Shown: piece by piece, positions 41,060 to 50,382 of the stretch
Layout: each line of letters starts with the position of its first letter
How positions within the stretch are numbered: position 1 is the first letter of the stretch
Origin: Labrys wisconsinensis
Lineage (GTDB): Bacteria; Pseudomonadota; Alphaproteobacteria; Rhizobiales; Labraceae
Assembly (NCBI RefSeq): GCF_030814995.1
Contig: NZ_JAUSVX010000027.1
Span: 32,423 to 96,422, forward strand
Length of the DNA: 64,000 bases
Direction: 5' to 3'
Made by a program: the position numbers and the translations under genes
Notes under the pieces: model-generated
Databases searched by the model: none
The model's input: only the letters and a program-made list of their open reading frames with translations
What the model was told of the DNA's origin: nothing

Positions 41060-41410
41060 CGGGAACTACCGGTCTTTCCTGGATCATGCAGCAGGCGGAG
41101 CCTGAAATAATGCTGCGCAGCGCGAAATGTCAGGGTGGAGGGCGCGATCCGAGGCCCTGGTCGGCGAAGGCTTTCGTGCAGCCCGGCCGTCGCCGCATCG
41201 AAGCAGCCGAAAGACCACCCGCGCGAGCGAACCCGGCTGTCGGAGGACATCGAGGTCCGTCTTCACGGCCATCACCGTCGCCCCGCCCGGGAGCGAGGTG
41301 CCGGCGGCGTCGACGATGGCGTCGACGCCGCGCCGGGTGGCCGCCGACCACGACCGCCACGCCGCCGACCCGCATCGTCATGGTCCCGAAACCGGCTGTT
41401 CGAGCGCCGC
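41060..41410. other. Gap inside the cox cluster with a possible decayed reading frame
   Basis: No confident gene in 351 bases between coxM and coxD, which are otherwise on one strand. On the minus strand an open frame ending at 41084 reads VDAIVDAAGTSLPGGATVMAV then KTDLDVLRQPGSLARVVF, with protein-like composition but no good start codon. It may be a remnant or a short unknown gene. No terminator or clear promoter is seen. Confidence 0.4.
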
Positions 41411-42208
41411 TCAGCGGCGCGCCGCCTCCACCGCGCGACGGGTCAGCACGCCGATGAGATGGGCACGATACTCGGCGCTGGCATGGATGTCACCGTTAAG
41501 GCCGTCGGGCGAAAGGGTGACGCCGTCGAGCGCCTTCGGCGTGAAGCGCGCGGTGAGCGCTTCCTCGGCGGCGGCATGGCGGAACACGCCGTCGGAGCCT
41601 GCGCCGGTGACGGCGACGCGCACGGTGCCGCGCCTGGCGACGAAGACGCCGACCAGGGCGTAGCGCGAGGCCGGGTTCGGGAACTTCTCGTAGGCGGCCC
41701 TGGAGGGGATCGGGAACGCCACGCGGGTGATGATCTCGCCCTCCTCCAGCGCGGTGCTGAACAGGCCGGCGAAGAACTCGTCCGCGGGGATGCGCCGCTT
41801 GTTGGTGATGATCGTGGCGCCGAGGGCCAGCGCCGCCGCGGGATAGTCGGCGGCGGGGTCGTTGTTGGCCAGCGAGCCGCCGATGGTGCCGCGCGCCCGC
41901 ACCGCCGGGTCGCCGATCAGGCCGGCGAGGCGGGCGAGCGCCGGGATCGCCTCGGCGACGGCCGGGCTGGTCGCCACCCGGCCATGCGGCGTCATGGCGC
42001 CGATCACCACGACCCGGCCCTTGACCTCGATGCCGACGAGATCGGCGACGCCGCCGAGGTCGATGAGCCGGGACGGGCTGGCGAGGCGCTGCTTCATGGT
42101 GGGGATCAGCGTGTGTCCGCCGGCGAGCAGCTTGGCGTCTTCCGCCTTGGCGAGGGCGGCGACAGCGGCGCGGACAGAGGCCGGGCGCTGATAGTCGAAG
42201 GCGTACAT
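41411..42208 (-). CDS. coxM: CO dehydrogenase-like medium subunit, FAD-binding
   Basis: 265 residues from MYAFDYQRPASVRAAVAALA (ATG at 42208, GGGAGG upstream). FAD motifs AGGHTLIPTMKQRLASP and TIGGSLANNDPAADYPAAALALGA match CoxM/CutM. It passes electrons from the iron-sulphur subunit to the membrane acceptor. It is 86 bases after the coxL stop. It is slightly short compared with CoxM (about 288), mainly at the C-terminus. Confidence 0.94.
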   Translation of the reverse strand: MYAFDYQRPASVRAAVAALAKAEDAKLLAGGHTLIPTMKQRLASPSRLIDLGGVADLVGIEVKGRVVVIGAMTPHGRVATSPAVAEAIPALARLAGLIGDPAVRARGTIGGSLANNDPAADYPAAALALGATIITNKRRIPADEFFAGLFSTALEEGEIITRVAFPIPSRAAYEKFPNPASRYALVGVFVARRGTVRVAVTGAGSDGVFRHAAAEEALTARFTPKALDGVTLSPDGLNGDIHASAEYRAHLIGVLTRRAVEAARR

Positions 42209-42294
42209 GGGGTCCTCCCGATGGAGCGCGGACCGAGGGTCCACGAAGGATGCAAAAGCGTGGCCGGAAGCGGAGCTTCCGGCCGTCCCTGTCG

Positions 42295-44664
42295 TCACTC
42301 GGCCGCGGCCTTGAGCCGGTTCGCCCGCTGCACCGCCTGCCAGACCGCCTGGGGCGTCGCCGGCATCGGCACGTCCTCGCTGCCGATGGCGTCGGTGAGG
42401 GCGTTGATCACCGCCGGCGGGGCGGCGATCGCCCCGGCCTCGCCGCAGCCCTTGATGCCGAGCGGGTTGGAGGGGCAGCGCGTCTTGGTCATGCCGACGT
42501 TGAAGGAGGGCAGGTTGTCGGCGCGCGGCATGCAATAGTCCATGTAGGAGGCGGTCAGAAGCTGGCCGTCCTTGTCATAGACCGTGCCCTCCAGCAGCGC
42601 CTGGCCGACGCCCTGGGCGATGCCGCCGTGCACCTGGCCCTCGACGATCATCGGGTTGATCAGCTCGCCGAAATCGTCGACCGCGGTCCAGCGCTCGATG
42701 GTGGTGACGCCGGTCTGCGGATCGATCTCCAGCTCGCAGATATGCACGCCGGCCGGGAAGGTGAAGTTGGTCGGATCGTAGAACGCGCCCTCCTTCAGAC
42801 CCGGCTCCAGCTCCTGGCCGGAGAACTTGTGGGCGATATAGGCCTGCAGCGCCACCTCGCCGAAGCCGAGCCCCTTGTCGGTGCCGGCCACGGTGAAGCG
42901 GCCGTCCTTGAACTCGATGTCGCCTTCGGAGGCTTCGAGCACGTAGGAGGCGACCTTCTTGCCCTTGGCGATCACCTTGTCGACCGCCTTGACGATGGCG
43001 GACATGCCGACCGCGCCGGAGCGCGAGCCGTAGGTGCCCATGCCGAACTGCACCTTGTCGGTGTCGCCGTGGACGATCGACACCGAGTTGATGTCGATGC
43101 CGAGCCGGTCGGAGACCAGCTGGGCGAAGGTGGTCTCGTGGCCCTGGCCGTGGCTGTGGGAGCCGGTGAGCACCTCGACCGTGCCGACCGGGTTGACCCG
43201 GATCTCGGCCGATTCCCACAGGCCGACGCCGGCGCCGAGCGAGCCGACCGCCGCCGAGGGCGCGATGCCGCAGGCCTCGATATAGGCGGAGTAGCCGAGG
43301 CCCCTGAGCTTGCCGTTCCTGGCCGAGGTCCGGCGGCGGACCGGGAAGCCCTTGACGTCGTGCAGCTCCATCGCCTTGTCGAGCGCGGCGGCATAGTCGC
43401 CCGCGTCATAGGCCATGATGACGGGCGTCTGGTGCGGGAACTTGCGGACGAAGTTCTTGCGGCGGAACCGGGCCGGATCGACGCCGAGCTCGCGGGCCGC
43501 GACCTCGACCAGGCGCTCGACCACGAAGGTCGCCTCCGGCCGGCCGGCGCCGCGATAGGCGTCGACCGGCGCGGTATGGGTATAGACCGCGTCGACCTCG
43601 GCATAGATCGCCGGGATGTCGTACTGGCCCGACAGCAGCGGGGCATAGAGATAGGTCGGCACCGAGGAGGAGAAGGTCGACATGTAGGCGCCGAGATTGG
43701 CGATCGTCTTCACCCGGAGGCCGGTGATCCTGCCGGTCTCGTCGACCGCCAGCTCCGCATGGGTGACGTGGTCGCGGCCATGGGCGTCGACCAGGAAGGC
43801 CTCGGTGCGGTCGCTGGTCCATTTCACCGGCCGGCCGACGCGCCGGGCCGCCCAGACGCACACGGTCTCCTCGGCATAGATGAAGATCTTCGAGCCGAAG
43901 CCGCCGCCGACGTCGGGGGCGATGACCCTGAGCTTGTGCTCGGGCGCGATGCCGACGAAGGCCGAGAGCACCAGCCGCGCCACATGCGGGTTCTGGGAGG
44001 TGGTGTAGAGCGTGAAGCTCTCGGTGCCGCTGTCATAGTCGCCGACCGCGGCGCGCGGCTCCATCGGGTTGGGCACCAGGCGGTTGTTGACGATCTCCAG
44101 CCTGGTGACGTGCGTGGCCGCGGCGAAGGCCGCGTCCGTCGCCGCCTTGTCGCCCAGCGCCCACTCGAAGATGGTGTTGTCGGGCGCGACGTCGTGCACC
44201 TGGGGGGCGCCCTTGGCCTGGGCCTTGGCGGTCTCGGTCACCGCCGGCAGGACCTCGTAATCCACCACGACGGCCTCGGCCGCGTCCTTGGCCTGCGCCA
44301 GCGTCTCGGCGATGACGACCACGACCTGGTCGCCGACATGGCGCACCTTGCCCTGGGCGAGCGCGGGATGCGGGCCGGCCTTCATCGGCGTGCCGTCCTT
44401 GGAATGGATCATCCAGCCGCAGATCAGCCCGCCGATCTTGTCGGCGGCGAGGTCCTCGCCGGTCAGGATGCCGACGACGCCGGGCATGTGCCGGGCCTTG
44501 TCGATGTCGATCGAGCGGATGGCGGCATGGGCATGGGGCGAGCGCAGGAAATAGGCATGGGCCTGGCCCGGCCGGTTGATGTCGCTGGTATAGTTGCCCT
44601 TGCCGGTGATGAAGCGAAGGTCTTCCTTGCGGCGCACCGAGGCGCCCACTCCGGTCGTGGTCAT
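42295..44664 (-). CDS. coxL: Form II CO dehydrogenase-like molybdenum hydroxylase, large subunit
   Basis: 789 residues. The active-site loop reads AYRGAGR (369-375), the form II signature; proven form I CO dehydrogenases have AYxCSFR, with a Cys that carries copper. Cofactor motifs GGGFGSK (253-259) and GCGEAGAI near the C-terminus, with the catalytic Glu, are intact. It binds molybdopterin cytosine dinucleotide and forms a heterohexamer with the M and S subunits. Form II enzymes may oxidise CO poorly or act on other substrates, so the substrate is open. Confidence 0.94.
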   Translation of the reverse strand: MTTTGVGASVRRKEDLRFITGKGNYTSDINRPGQAHAYFLRSPHAHAAIRSIDIDKARHMPGVVGILTGEDLAADKIGGLICGWMIHSKDGTPMKAGPHPALAQGKVRHVGDQVVVVIAETLAQAKDAAEAVVVDYEVLPAVTETAKAQAKGAPQVHDVAPDNTIFEWALGDKAATDAAFAAATHVTRLEIVNNRLVPNPMEPRAAVGDYDSGTESFTLYTTSQNPHVARLVLSAFVGIAPEHKLRVIAPDVGGGFGSKIFIYAEETVCVWAARRVGRPVKWTSDRTEAFLVDAHGRDHVTHAELAVDETGRITGLRVKTIANLGAYMSTFSSSVPTYLYAPLLSGQYDIPAIYAEVDAVYTHTAPVDAYRGAGRPEATFVVERLVEVAARELGVDPARFRRKNFVRKFPHQTPVIMAYDAGDYAAALDKAMELHDVKGFPVRRRTSARNGKLRGLGYSAYIEACGIAPSAAVGSLGAGVGLWESAEIRVNPVGTVEVLTGSHSHGQGHETTFAQLVSDRLGIDINSVSIVHGDTDKVQFGMGTYGSRSGAVGMSAIVKAVDKVIAKGKKVASYVLEASEGDIEFKDGRFTVAGTDKGLGFGEVALQAYIAHKFSGQELEPGLKEGAFYDPTNFTFPAGVHICELEIDPQTGVTTIERWTAVDDFGELINPMIVEGQVHGGIAQGVGQALLEGTVYDKDGQLLTASYMDYCMPRADNLPSFNVGMTKTRCPSNPLGIKGCGEAGAIAAPPAVINALTDAIGSEDVPMPATPQAVWQAVQRANRLKAAAE

Positions 44665-44724
44665 GACGAGTCCTCCAAATGAATTCTTGATTCGGCTTCG
44701 GCCGCGGCGGACGCGGCTTCGGAT

Positions 44725-45219
44725 TCATTCAGCGGCTCGTCGGACCTCCGATCCGGCCATGGCGGCGGCACCCGCGGCGATGGCCTTGACGATGTTGTGG
44801 TAGCCGGTGCAGCGACAGATATTGCCCTCGAGCTCTTCGCGGATGGTGTGCTCGTCGAGGTTCGGGCCCTTGCGGTTCACCATGTCGATGGCGGACATGA
44901 TCATGCCGGGCGTACAGAAGCCGCACTGCAGGCCATGATTCTCACGGAACGCCTCCTGCATCGGATGCAGCACGCCGTTGACCGCCAGGCCCTCGATGGT
45001 GGTGACCGAGCCGCCGCTGGCCTGCACGGCGAGGGTGGTGCAGGACTTGACCGCCGCGCCGTCGAGATGGACCAGGCAGGCGCCGCATTGGCTGGTGTCG
45101 CAGCCCACATGGGTGCCGGTCAGACGCAGGTTCTCGCGCAGGAACTCGACCAGCAGGGTGCGGGGGTCGACATCTGCGGTGACGGCCTTGCCGTTCACCG
45201 TCAGGGATACGGAAGCCAT
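44725..45219 (-). CDS. coxS: CO dehydrogenase-like small subunit, two [2Fe-2S] clusters
   Basis: 164 residues from [20 protein letters not shown] (ATG at 45219, GGAGG upstream). The plant-type cluster uses Cys40, 45, 48 and 60 ([10 protein letters not shown]). The second cluster uses Cys99, 102, 135 and 137 (CGFCTPGM and [10 protein letters not shown]). It is the first gene of the operon, giving the order S-L-M that is typical of form II clusters. The 249 bases upstream hold the probable promoter and show no other gene. Confidence 0.96.
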   Translation of the reverse strand: MASVSLTVNGKAVTADVDPRTLLVEFLRENLRLTGTHVGCDTSQCGACLVHLDGAAVKSCTTLAVQASGGSVTTIEGLAVNGVLHPMQEAFRENHGLQCGFCTPGMIMSAIDMVNRKGPNLDEHTIREELEGNICRCTGYHNIVKAIAAGAAAMAGSEVRRAAE

Positions 45220-45468
45220 ATGTGTCCTCCAAACGTTTGCGGGCGGGAAGCCCGGAATTCCTTGGCCATTGCGACACGGAAGGTTCGCGGGATTGGCAGG
45301 GAGCCGCGACCGATGTCGCAACCCTGGAAATAGTCTGAACTGCCCGGTTTTCGGGGTCAAGCTCGACGCAGCAAAAGTTCGACCCGGGATTCCGGGCCGT
45401 TTTTGCCGATTTTTTCGCGATCTTGTGTGCAGTGCGGCGTGCCGCCGCGAGAACCGGCCGGCCGGGCG

Positions 45469-46176
45469 TCAATGGCCCAGGGCGTGCTCGAGATAGGCGA
45501 TCTGGAACGCCGGCATGCGCGCGCGCTGGATGTCCTCCAGGCGGGCGACGACATGCATGCGTGTCAGCTCCGGATTGGGCTCGGCCGCCAGGAAGCGCTC
45601 GATCCGGGCCTGCAGCGCGGCGCCGGGCAGGGGCGAGCGCAGGCGCTGCATCATGGCGATGCGCGGGCCGTGCACCAGGATGGTCCAGCCGGGCTCGACC
45701 GAAACCTCGGCCGGGCCGAGGCCGGTCTCCTCCTCCAGCTCGCGCAGCACCGAGCCGGCGAGGTCGACCCGGTCGCCGACGACGTCGGAGGGGTCCGGCG
45801 TGCCGGCTGCGAAGTAGATGGCGCCGGCATTGGCGGTGTGGTCGGCCATCTCGCCGAGCAGGAAGTGCCCCTCGGCCGAGGTCAGCGCCGCCATGGCGAA
45901 GCCGTTCCATCTTTCCGCGCCGGGATGGCCGAAGTCGCGCCAGGCCAGGAAGCTGGCATAGTCGGTCATGAGATAGCCGCCGGAGAACACCCCGTCTGCG
46001 ATCGACCAGCGGTGCAGCAGCAGCACACGGCCGTTGAACAGGGCCGGCTTGTTCTCGACCACGCTCGCCCAATGCGCGGCGATCCGATCGCGGTTCTCCT
46101 CGGCGAAGGGCCAGGACCGTGGCTCGAACCGGGTATCGAGGGTGTGGACGTCGTGGATCGCGATGGCCTCAGACAC
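45469..46176 (-). CDS. Nudix hydrolase
   Basis: 235 residues. The Nudix core RELEEETGL is present in [20 protein letters not shown], but the upstream Glu position of the 23-residue box is replaced, so this is a divergent member. The N-terminal 80 residues ([34 protein letters not shown]) are distinctive and shared with NUDIX proteins of unknown substrate. It overlaps the phzF gene by eight bases. Confidence 0.85.
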   Translation of the reverse strand: MSEAIAIHDVHTLDTRFEPRSWPFAEENRDRIAAHWASVVENKPALFNGRVLLLHRWSIADGVFSGGYLMTDYASFLAWRDFGHPGAERWNGFAMAALTSAEGHFLLGEMADHTANAGAIYFAAGTPDPSDVVGDRVDLAGSVLRELEEETGLGPAEVSVEPGWTILVHGPRIAMMQRLRSPLPGAALQARIERFLAAEPNPELTRMHVVARLEDIQRARMPAFQIAYLEHALGH

Positions 46177-47086
46177 GCAGCACGCCCTCGCCGACGATCA
46201 CCGCGGCGCCCGATATGGCGGCGCCGATCAGTCGGCCGTCCACCACGGTCAGGCTGAGATCGATGAGCGAGGGGCGCCCCATCTCGAAGCCCTGCTCGAT
46301 GCGCAGCCGATGGTTGCCGTCCGCAGGCGCCTCGAACGCCATGACCGCGCCGGCGAAGGCGGCGACGGCCGAGCCGGTGGCCGGGTCCTCCGGGATGCCG
46401 TCGCCGGGCGAGAACATCCGGGCACGGAAGGCGCTGCCGGGCAGGGCGGTCTCGCGCGTGTAGGCATAGGCCGCACCCAGGCCTTCCTGGCCGAAGGTCT
46501 CCTTCCACACCGAGGTATCGATGCGGATCCGCCCGAGCGCGGCGAGGTCGCGCACCGGCACCAGGCTGTAGGGAAAGCCGGCGCTGTAGACGGTCGGCCG
46601 GTGGTTGTCGAAGCCGATATCCCCGGCCTCCAGGCCGAGGGCCCGGGCGAGCCGATCGTCGTCCTTGGCCTCGCCGTCGCGCTCGGGCAGCTTGGGCAGC
46701 TCGAAGCGGGCGAAGGCACGCCCGCCGCCCAGCGTCACGGCGCAGGGCACGATGCCGATCGTCTCCTCCAGTCCGAACAGGATGTCGGTCGGCTCGTCGC
46801 CGTCGATGGCGTCGGGATGGTCGAGGCTCGCCAGGAGCACGGCGGTGCCGACGGTGGGATGGCCGGCGAAGGGCATTTCCAGGCCGGGCGTGAAGATGCG
46901 GATGCGGGCGCGGTGCCGCCGGTTTTCCGGCGGCAGCACGAACACCGTCTCCGACAGGTTGAACTCGCGCGCGATCCTCTGCATCGCGCCGGCATCCAGG
47001 CCCGCGGCATCGATCACGACGGCGAGGGGATTGCCGGCGAGCGGCGTGTCGGCGAAGACGTCGAGGGTGAAGAAGCGTCTGGGCAT
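46169..47086 (-). CDS. PhzF family isomerase-like protein
   Basis: 305 residues with the two-fold diaminopimelate-epimerase-like fold: LDVFADTPLAGNPLAVVIDA, LSETVFVLPPE (Glu46, the catalytic acid in PhzF), FTPGLEMPFAGHPTVGTAVLL and GDGIPEDPATGSAVAAFAGAV. Outside phenazine gene clusters these proteins have mostly unknown isomerase or epimerase roles. It lies between pdxY and a Nudix gene on one strand with short gaps and likely shares their transcript. Confidence 0.92.
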   Translation of the reverse strand: MPRRFFTLDVFADTPLAGNPLAVVIDAAGLDAGAMQRIAREFNLSETVFVLPPENRRHRARIRIFTPGLEMPFAGHPTVGTAVLLASLDHPDAIDGDEPTDILFGLEETIGIVPCAVTLGGGRAFARFELPKLPERDGEAKDDDRLARALGLEAGDIGFDNHRPTVYSAGFPYSLVPVRDLAALGRIRIDTSVWKETFGQEGLGAAYAYTRETALPGSAFRARMFSPGDGIPEDPATGSAVAAFAGAVMAFEAPADGNHRLRIEQGFEMGRPSLIDLSLTVVDGRLIGAAISGAAVIVGEGVLRV

Positions 47087-47122
47087 GGCTCGAACCGTTG
47101 CAGGGGGAGAGACCGGGCGTCG

Positions 47123-47971
47123 TCAGACCCGCTCGACGGGGAAGCGCCGGCTGGGCGCGACGAACTCGTCCTGCGCCTCCACCACCAGGATCTCGGTGGC
47201 GCCGGCCTCGGCGGTGCGCTTCAGCAGCCCGTAGATCGAGGCGGCGGCATTGCCCAGGGCCTCCGCCGCCGAGCCGCTGCGCTTCCAGTGGAGGTTGAAC
47301 AGGGCGGCGATGGCGTCCCCGGCGCCGCTGGCGGCGATGGCGAGGCGCGGCGTGCGCACGCGCCAGAACCCCTCGCCGTCGGAGGCGGCGAGGTCGATGG
47401 CGTCGACCGGGGTCTCCTCGGTGATCAGCGAGGTGACCAGCACCACCTTGGGGCCGAGGGTGTGCAGCCGCGCCACCGCGGCCTTGGCGTCGTCGAGGCG
47501 CGTCACCGGCCGGCCGGAGAGCAGCTCCAGCTCGAACTGGTTCGGGGTGATCACGTCGGCCGCCGGCACGGCCTTGTCGCGCATGAACTCGGCGATGCCC
47601 GGGCGCACGAAGACGCCGGTGCCGACATCGCCGATCACCGGATCGCAGCAATAGGTGGCGGCCGGGTTGGCCTCGCGCACCCGAGCCACGGCCGAGAGGA
47701 TGGCGGTGCCGATATCGGCCGAGCCCATATAGCCGGAGACCACGCCGTCGCAGCGCGGCAGCACGCCGCGCTGGGCGATGCCGTCCACGATCTCGTCGAT
47801 CATCGGCCCGTCGAACACCCGGCCCTTCCAGGCGCCGTAGCCGGTATGGTTGGAGAACTGCACGGTGTGGATGGCCCAGACGTCGCAGCCGAGCCGCTGC
47901 ATGGGAAAGACGGCCGAGGCATTGCCGACATGGCCGTAGGCGACCCAGGACTGGATGGAGAGAATGTTCAT
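47123..47971 (-). CDS. pdxY: Pyridoxal kinase PdxY
   Basis: 282 residues from MNILSIQSWVAYGHVGNASA (ATG at 47971). Ribokinase-like salvage kinase that makes pyridoxal 5'-phosphate from pyridoxal. Features are GHVGNASAVFPMQRLG, NHTGYGAWKG, YCCDPVIGDVGTGVFV, TPNQFELELLSG and the anion-hole motif ASGAGDAIAALF. It is the first gene of the pdxY-phzF-Nudix run. Confidence 0.94.
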   Translation of the reverse strand: MNILSIQSWVAYGHVGNASAVFPMQRLGCDVWAIHTVQFSNHTGYGAWKGRVFDGPMIDEIVDGIAQRGVLPRCDGVVSGYMGSADIGTAILSAVARVREANPAATYCCDPVIGDVGTGVFVRPGIAEFMRDKAVPAADVITPNQFELELLSGRPVTRLDDAKAAVARLHTLGPKVVLVTSLITEETPVDAIDLAASDGEGFWRVRTPRLAIAASGAGDAIAALFNLHWKRSGSAAEALGNAAASIYGLLKRTAEAGATEILVVEAQDEFVAPSRRFPVERV

Positions 47972-48171
47972 CGGCAGAAGCGGCACCGTTTCGGGAGCGG
48001 GATAACAGCACGGCAGGGCGCCGGGCGCGAACGAGAATTTGTGATGCGAGGGATCATGTCAGCCGCATGGCTGCGATGCAGGCCATGCCGGCCCGGGACC
48101 GGGGGCGGGTCTTCCCTGGTGCCTGCCCCATGCCCACATTCGGTCGACATTCCCTTATCAGGGCCTCTCCC

Positions 48172-49182
48172 ATGCTCGACATGACGCCTTCCCTGGTCCT
48201 CGACGAGGACGCTTCTCCTTCCTCCACCCCGCAACCCGTCCCGGCCGGGGACGCGGCGCTGCTCGACGCCTATTCGCAGGCGGTGATCGACGTGGCCGAG
48301 CGGGTCGGCCCGGCCGTGGTCAAGCTCGACGTGCGCCAGGGCGGCCGTCCGGCCGGCTCCGGCTCGGGCGTGATCCTGTCGCCTGACGGGCTGGTGCTGA
48401 CCAACAGCCACGTCGCCCAGGGCGCCGCGCGCGTCGGCGTGCAGACGCCGGACGGCCGGCATTTCGACGCGCGGCTGATCGGCGACGACCCCGACACCGA
48501 TCTGGCGCTGGTGCATATCGAGCAGCCGGTGAGCCTGCCGACGGCGCGGCTCGGCGACAGCGCGGCGCTCCGGCGCGGCCAGGTGGCGGTGGCCATCGGC
48601 AACCCGCTCGGCTTCGAGGCGACGGTGACGGCCGGCGTGATCTCGGCGCTCGGCCGCTCGCTGCGCGCCAAGAACGGCCGGCTGATCGACGACGTGATCC
48701 AGACCGACGCGGCGCTCAACCCCGGCAATTCCGGCGGCGCGCTGGTGTCCTCGCGCGGCGAGGTGATCGGCATCAACACCGCCGTGATCATGGGGGCGCA
48801 GGGCATCTGCTTCGCCGTCGCCTCGAACACGGCGAGCTTCGTCATGGGCCAGATCATCCGCCACGGCCGGGTGCGCCGCGCCTCGATCGGCGTCGCCGCG
48901 CAGCCCGGGGCGATTTCGCGCCGCGTCCAGGTGGCGACCGGCATCGAGCAGGCGAGCGGGGTGATGATATCGGCGGTCGAGACCGGTAGCCCAGCCGACG
49001 GGGCCGGCTTGCTGATGGGCGACATCGTGGTGGCGCTCGACGGTCATCGCGTGTCGGGAGCTGACGACCTGATCCGGCTGCTCGACGAGACCCGGATCGG
49101 CCGCAGCGTCACGCTCGACGTGCTGCGCAACGGCCGGGTGCGGGTGTTCGAGCTGACGCCGCGCGACCGGCGGGGAGCATGA
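48172..49182 (+). CDS. HtrA/DegP-like serine protease with PDZ domain, no visible signal peptide
   Basis: 336 residues if started at the ATG at 48172; upstream ATGs at 48130 and 48067 add no hydrophobic signal. The trypsin-like triad is His80 (LTNSHVAQG), Asp110 (DDPDTDLALVHI) and Ser187 (LNPGNSGGALV). One PDZ domain follows (about 230-325: GVMISAVETGSPADGAGLLMGDIVVALDG). HtrA relatives usually have a signal or anchor. None is visible from any start, so the protein may be cytosolic, or the true start may be unusual. Confidence 0.88.
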   Translation: MLDMTPSLVLDEDASPSSTPQPVPAGDAALLDAYSQAVIDVAERVGPAVVKLDVRQGGRPAGSGSGVILSPDGLVLTNSHVAQGAARVGVQTPDGRHFDARLIGDDPDTDLALVHIEQPVSLPTARLGDSAALRRGQVAVAIGNPLGFEATVTAGVISALGRSLRAKNGRLIDDVIQTDAALNPGNSGGALVSSRGEVIGINTAVIMGAQGICFAVASNTASFVMGQIIRHGRVRRASIGVAAQPGAISRRVQVATGIEQASGVMISAVETGSPADGAGLLMGDIVVALDGHRVSGADDLIRLLDETRIGRSVTLDVLRNGRVRVFELTPRDRRGA

Positions 49183-49203
49183 CCCGTGGCGATATCCAGG
49201 CTG

Positions 49204-49235
49204 CAGTGATATCGTTGCATTCATTGATGTCACTG
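49204..49235. promoter_or_regulatory. Inverted repeat before the toxin-antitoxin pair, candidate operator
   Basis: Arms CAGTGATATC (49204-49213) and GATGTCACTG (49226-49235) pair at nine of ten positions around a 12-base spacer, 30 bases before the antitoxin start. FitA/VapB-type antitoxins usually bind such repeats to repress their own operon. Confidence 0.65.
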
Positions 49236-49264
49236 TGTGCCCGTTCCGACTGGGAGAAGTGAGC

Positions 49265-49507
49265 TTGGCCAGCATCACGATCCGGAATCTCGAGGATCCG
49301 CTGAAGGTGAAGCTTCGCCTTCAGGCTGCGCGTCACGGCCGATCGATGGAGGAGGAGGCGCGCACCATTCTTCGTGCTGCGTTGGTCGAGGAGCCGGGAC
49401 TGCATGTTGTCGAGAGGATCAGGCGTCGCTTTGCGGATCTCGGCGGTGTCGATCTGCCGGATCCAAAGCGTGATGCTCTTCGCGAGCCGCCGGATTTTTC
49501 GGAGTGA
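49265..49507 (+). CDS. FitA/VapB-like ribbon-helix-helix antitoxin
   Basis: 80 residues from the TTG at 49265, chosen because MASITIRNLEDPLKVKLRLQ is the standard family opening and GGGAGAA lies eight bases upstream; GTG starts at 49259 and 49235 are less likely. ITIRNL is the DNA-binding ribbon and the two helices follow (EEEARTILRAAL). The C-terminal part RRRFADLGGVDLPDPKRDALREPPDF would wrap the toxin. It overlaps the toxin gene (GTGA). Confidence 0.88.
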   Translation: MASITIRNLEDPLKVKLRLQAARHGRSMEEEARTILRAALVEEPGLHVVERIRRRFADLGGVDLPDPKRDALREPPDFSE

Positions 49508-49923
49508 TCGTTCTTGATACGAATGTCCTGTCGGAGTTGATGCGCGCCCATCCGGATGAGGCGGTCGTGGCATGGTTGTTGGCCGTCCCTTCAGCCGACC
49601 TGTTCACGACCACCGTCACCCAAGCAGAAATTCTGTCTGGCTTGGCGTTGATGCCTGACGGGAAACGTCAACTCGCGCTGCGAGCAGCGGCGGAGCGCCT
49701 CTTTGCCGTGGATCTGGCCGGACGGATCCTACCTTTTGACAGCGATGCGGCCCATGCGTTCGCCAGGGTCGTCGTCGAGCGACGGAAGGCCGGTCGGCCG
49801 ATTGGCAACCTCGACGCTCAGATCGCTGCTGTCGCCAGAGCAAAGGGCGCGGACGTAGCAAGTCGGAACGTCGAGGATTTCCGCGGCTGCGGTATCGTCG
49901 TGCGCAACCCCTGGAACGATTGA
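49504..49923 (+). CDS. FitB/VapC-like PIN-domain toxin
   Basis: 139 residues from the GTG at 49504, which overlaps the antitoxin stop. The acidic ribonuclease centre is complete: Asp5 (VLDTNVLSEL), Glu42 (QAEILSGLALMP), Asp104 (GRPIGNLDAQIAA) and NVEDF near the end. The sequence IGNLDAQIAAVARAKG and ending FRGCGIVVRNPW are typical of FitB. The toxin is an RNase neutralised by the antitoxin encoded before it. The pair appears complete. Confidence 0.92.
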   Translation: MIVLDTNVLSELMRAHPDEAVVAWLLAVPSADLFTTTVTQAEILSGLALMPDGKRQLALRAAAERLFAVDLAGRILPFDSDAAHAFARVVVERRKAGRPIGNLDAQIAAVARAKGADVASRNVEDFRGCGIVVRNPWND

Positions 49924-49969
49924 TCTGGACGGGGGCTTGCCGAGAGAGAGGGATGGTCAGCCGGTCCGG

Positions 49970-50302
49970 TCAACCCCGTTCCACCGGCAGGCCGGCGGCG
50001 AGCCAGGCCTTCAGGCCGCCGCCGAGGTGGGTGTCGACGGAGAGGCCTGCGTCCTTCGCCATCTCGAGCGCCTTGAAGGAGCGCATGCCGACGCCGCAGG
50101 AGAACACCACGCGCTTGCGCTCGTCGGTCGGCACGTCGGCGGGATCGAAGCGCGAGAGCGGCAGGTTGACCGCGCCGGCGATATGGGCCTGGGCGAACTC
50201 GTGCGGCTCGCGCACGTCGACCAGGATGATCGAGCCGGCATCGAGCAGCGTCCTGGTCTCGTCGGCGTCGAGAGCGAAGAACGGGCCGTCTGGCATGGGC
50301 AT
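49970..50302 (-). CDS. Rhodanese-like domain protein
   Basis: 110 residues from MPMPDGPFFALDADETRTLL (ATG at 50302; ATG at 50296 is equally possible). A single rhodanese domain with ILVDVREPHEFAQAHIAGAVNLPLS and the active-site Cys69 in VFSCGVGMRS. It may transfer sulphur in the cytosol; the partner is unknown. It lies 80 bases downstream of iolB on the same strand and may share its transcript, although it has no known role in inositol use. Confidence 0.88.
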   Translation of the reverse strand: MPMPDGPFFALDADETRTLLDAGSIILVDVREPHEFAQAHIAGAVNLPLSRFDPADVPTDERKRVVFSCGVGMRSFKALEMAKDAGLSVDTHLGGGLKAWLAAGLPVERG

Positions 50303-50382
50303 GGGGCGAACTCGGATGGTACGGGCCTGATTCCCTACCAGATACCACGCCCGGCAGGAACCGGAAGGGCCCTCGGCTGTCC

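Noticed and set aside
45469..47971. PhzF gene considered as part of a phenazine or other secondary-metabolite cluster
   Set aside because: Neighbours are pdxY and a Nudix gene; no biosynthetic enzymes of such a pathway are present.
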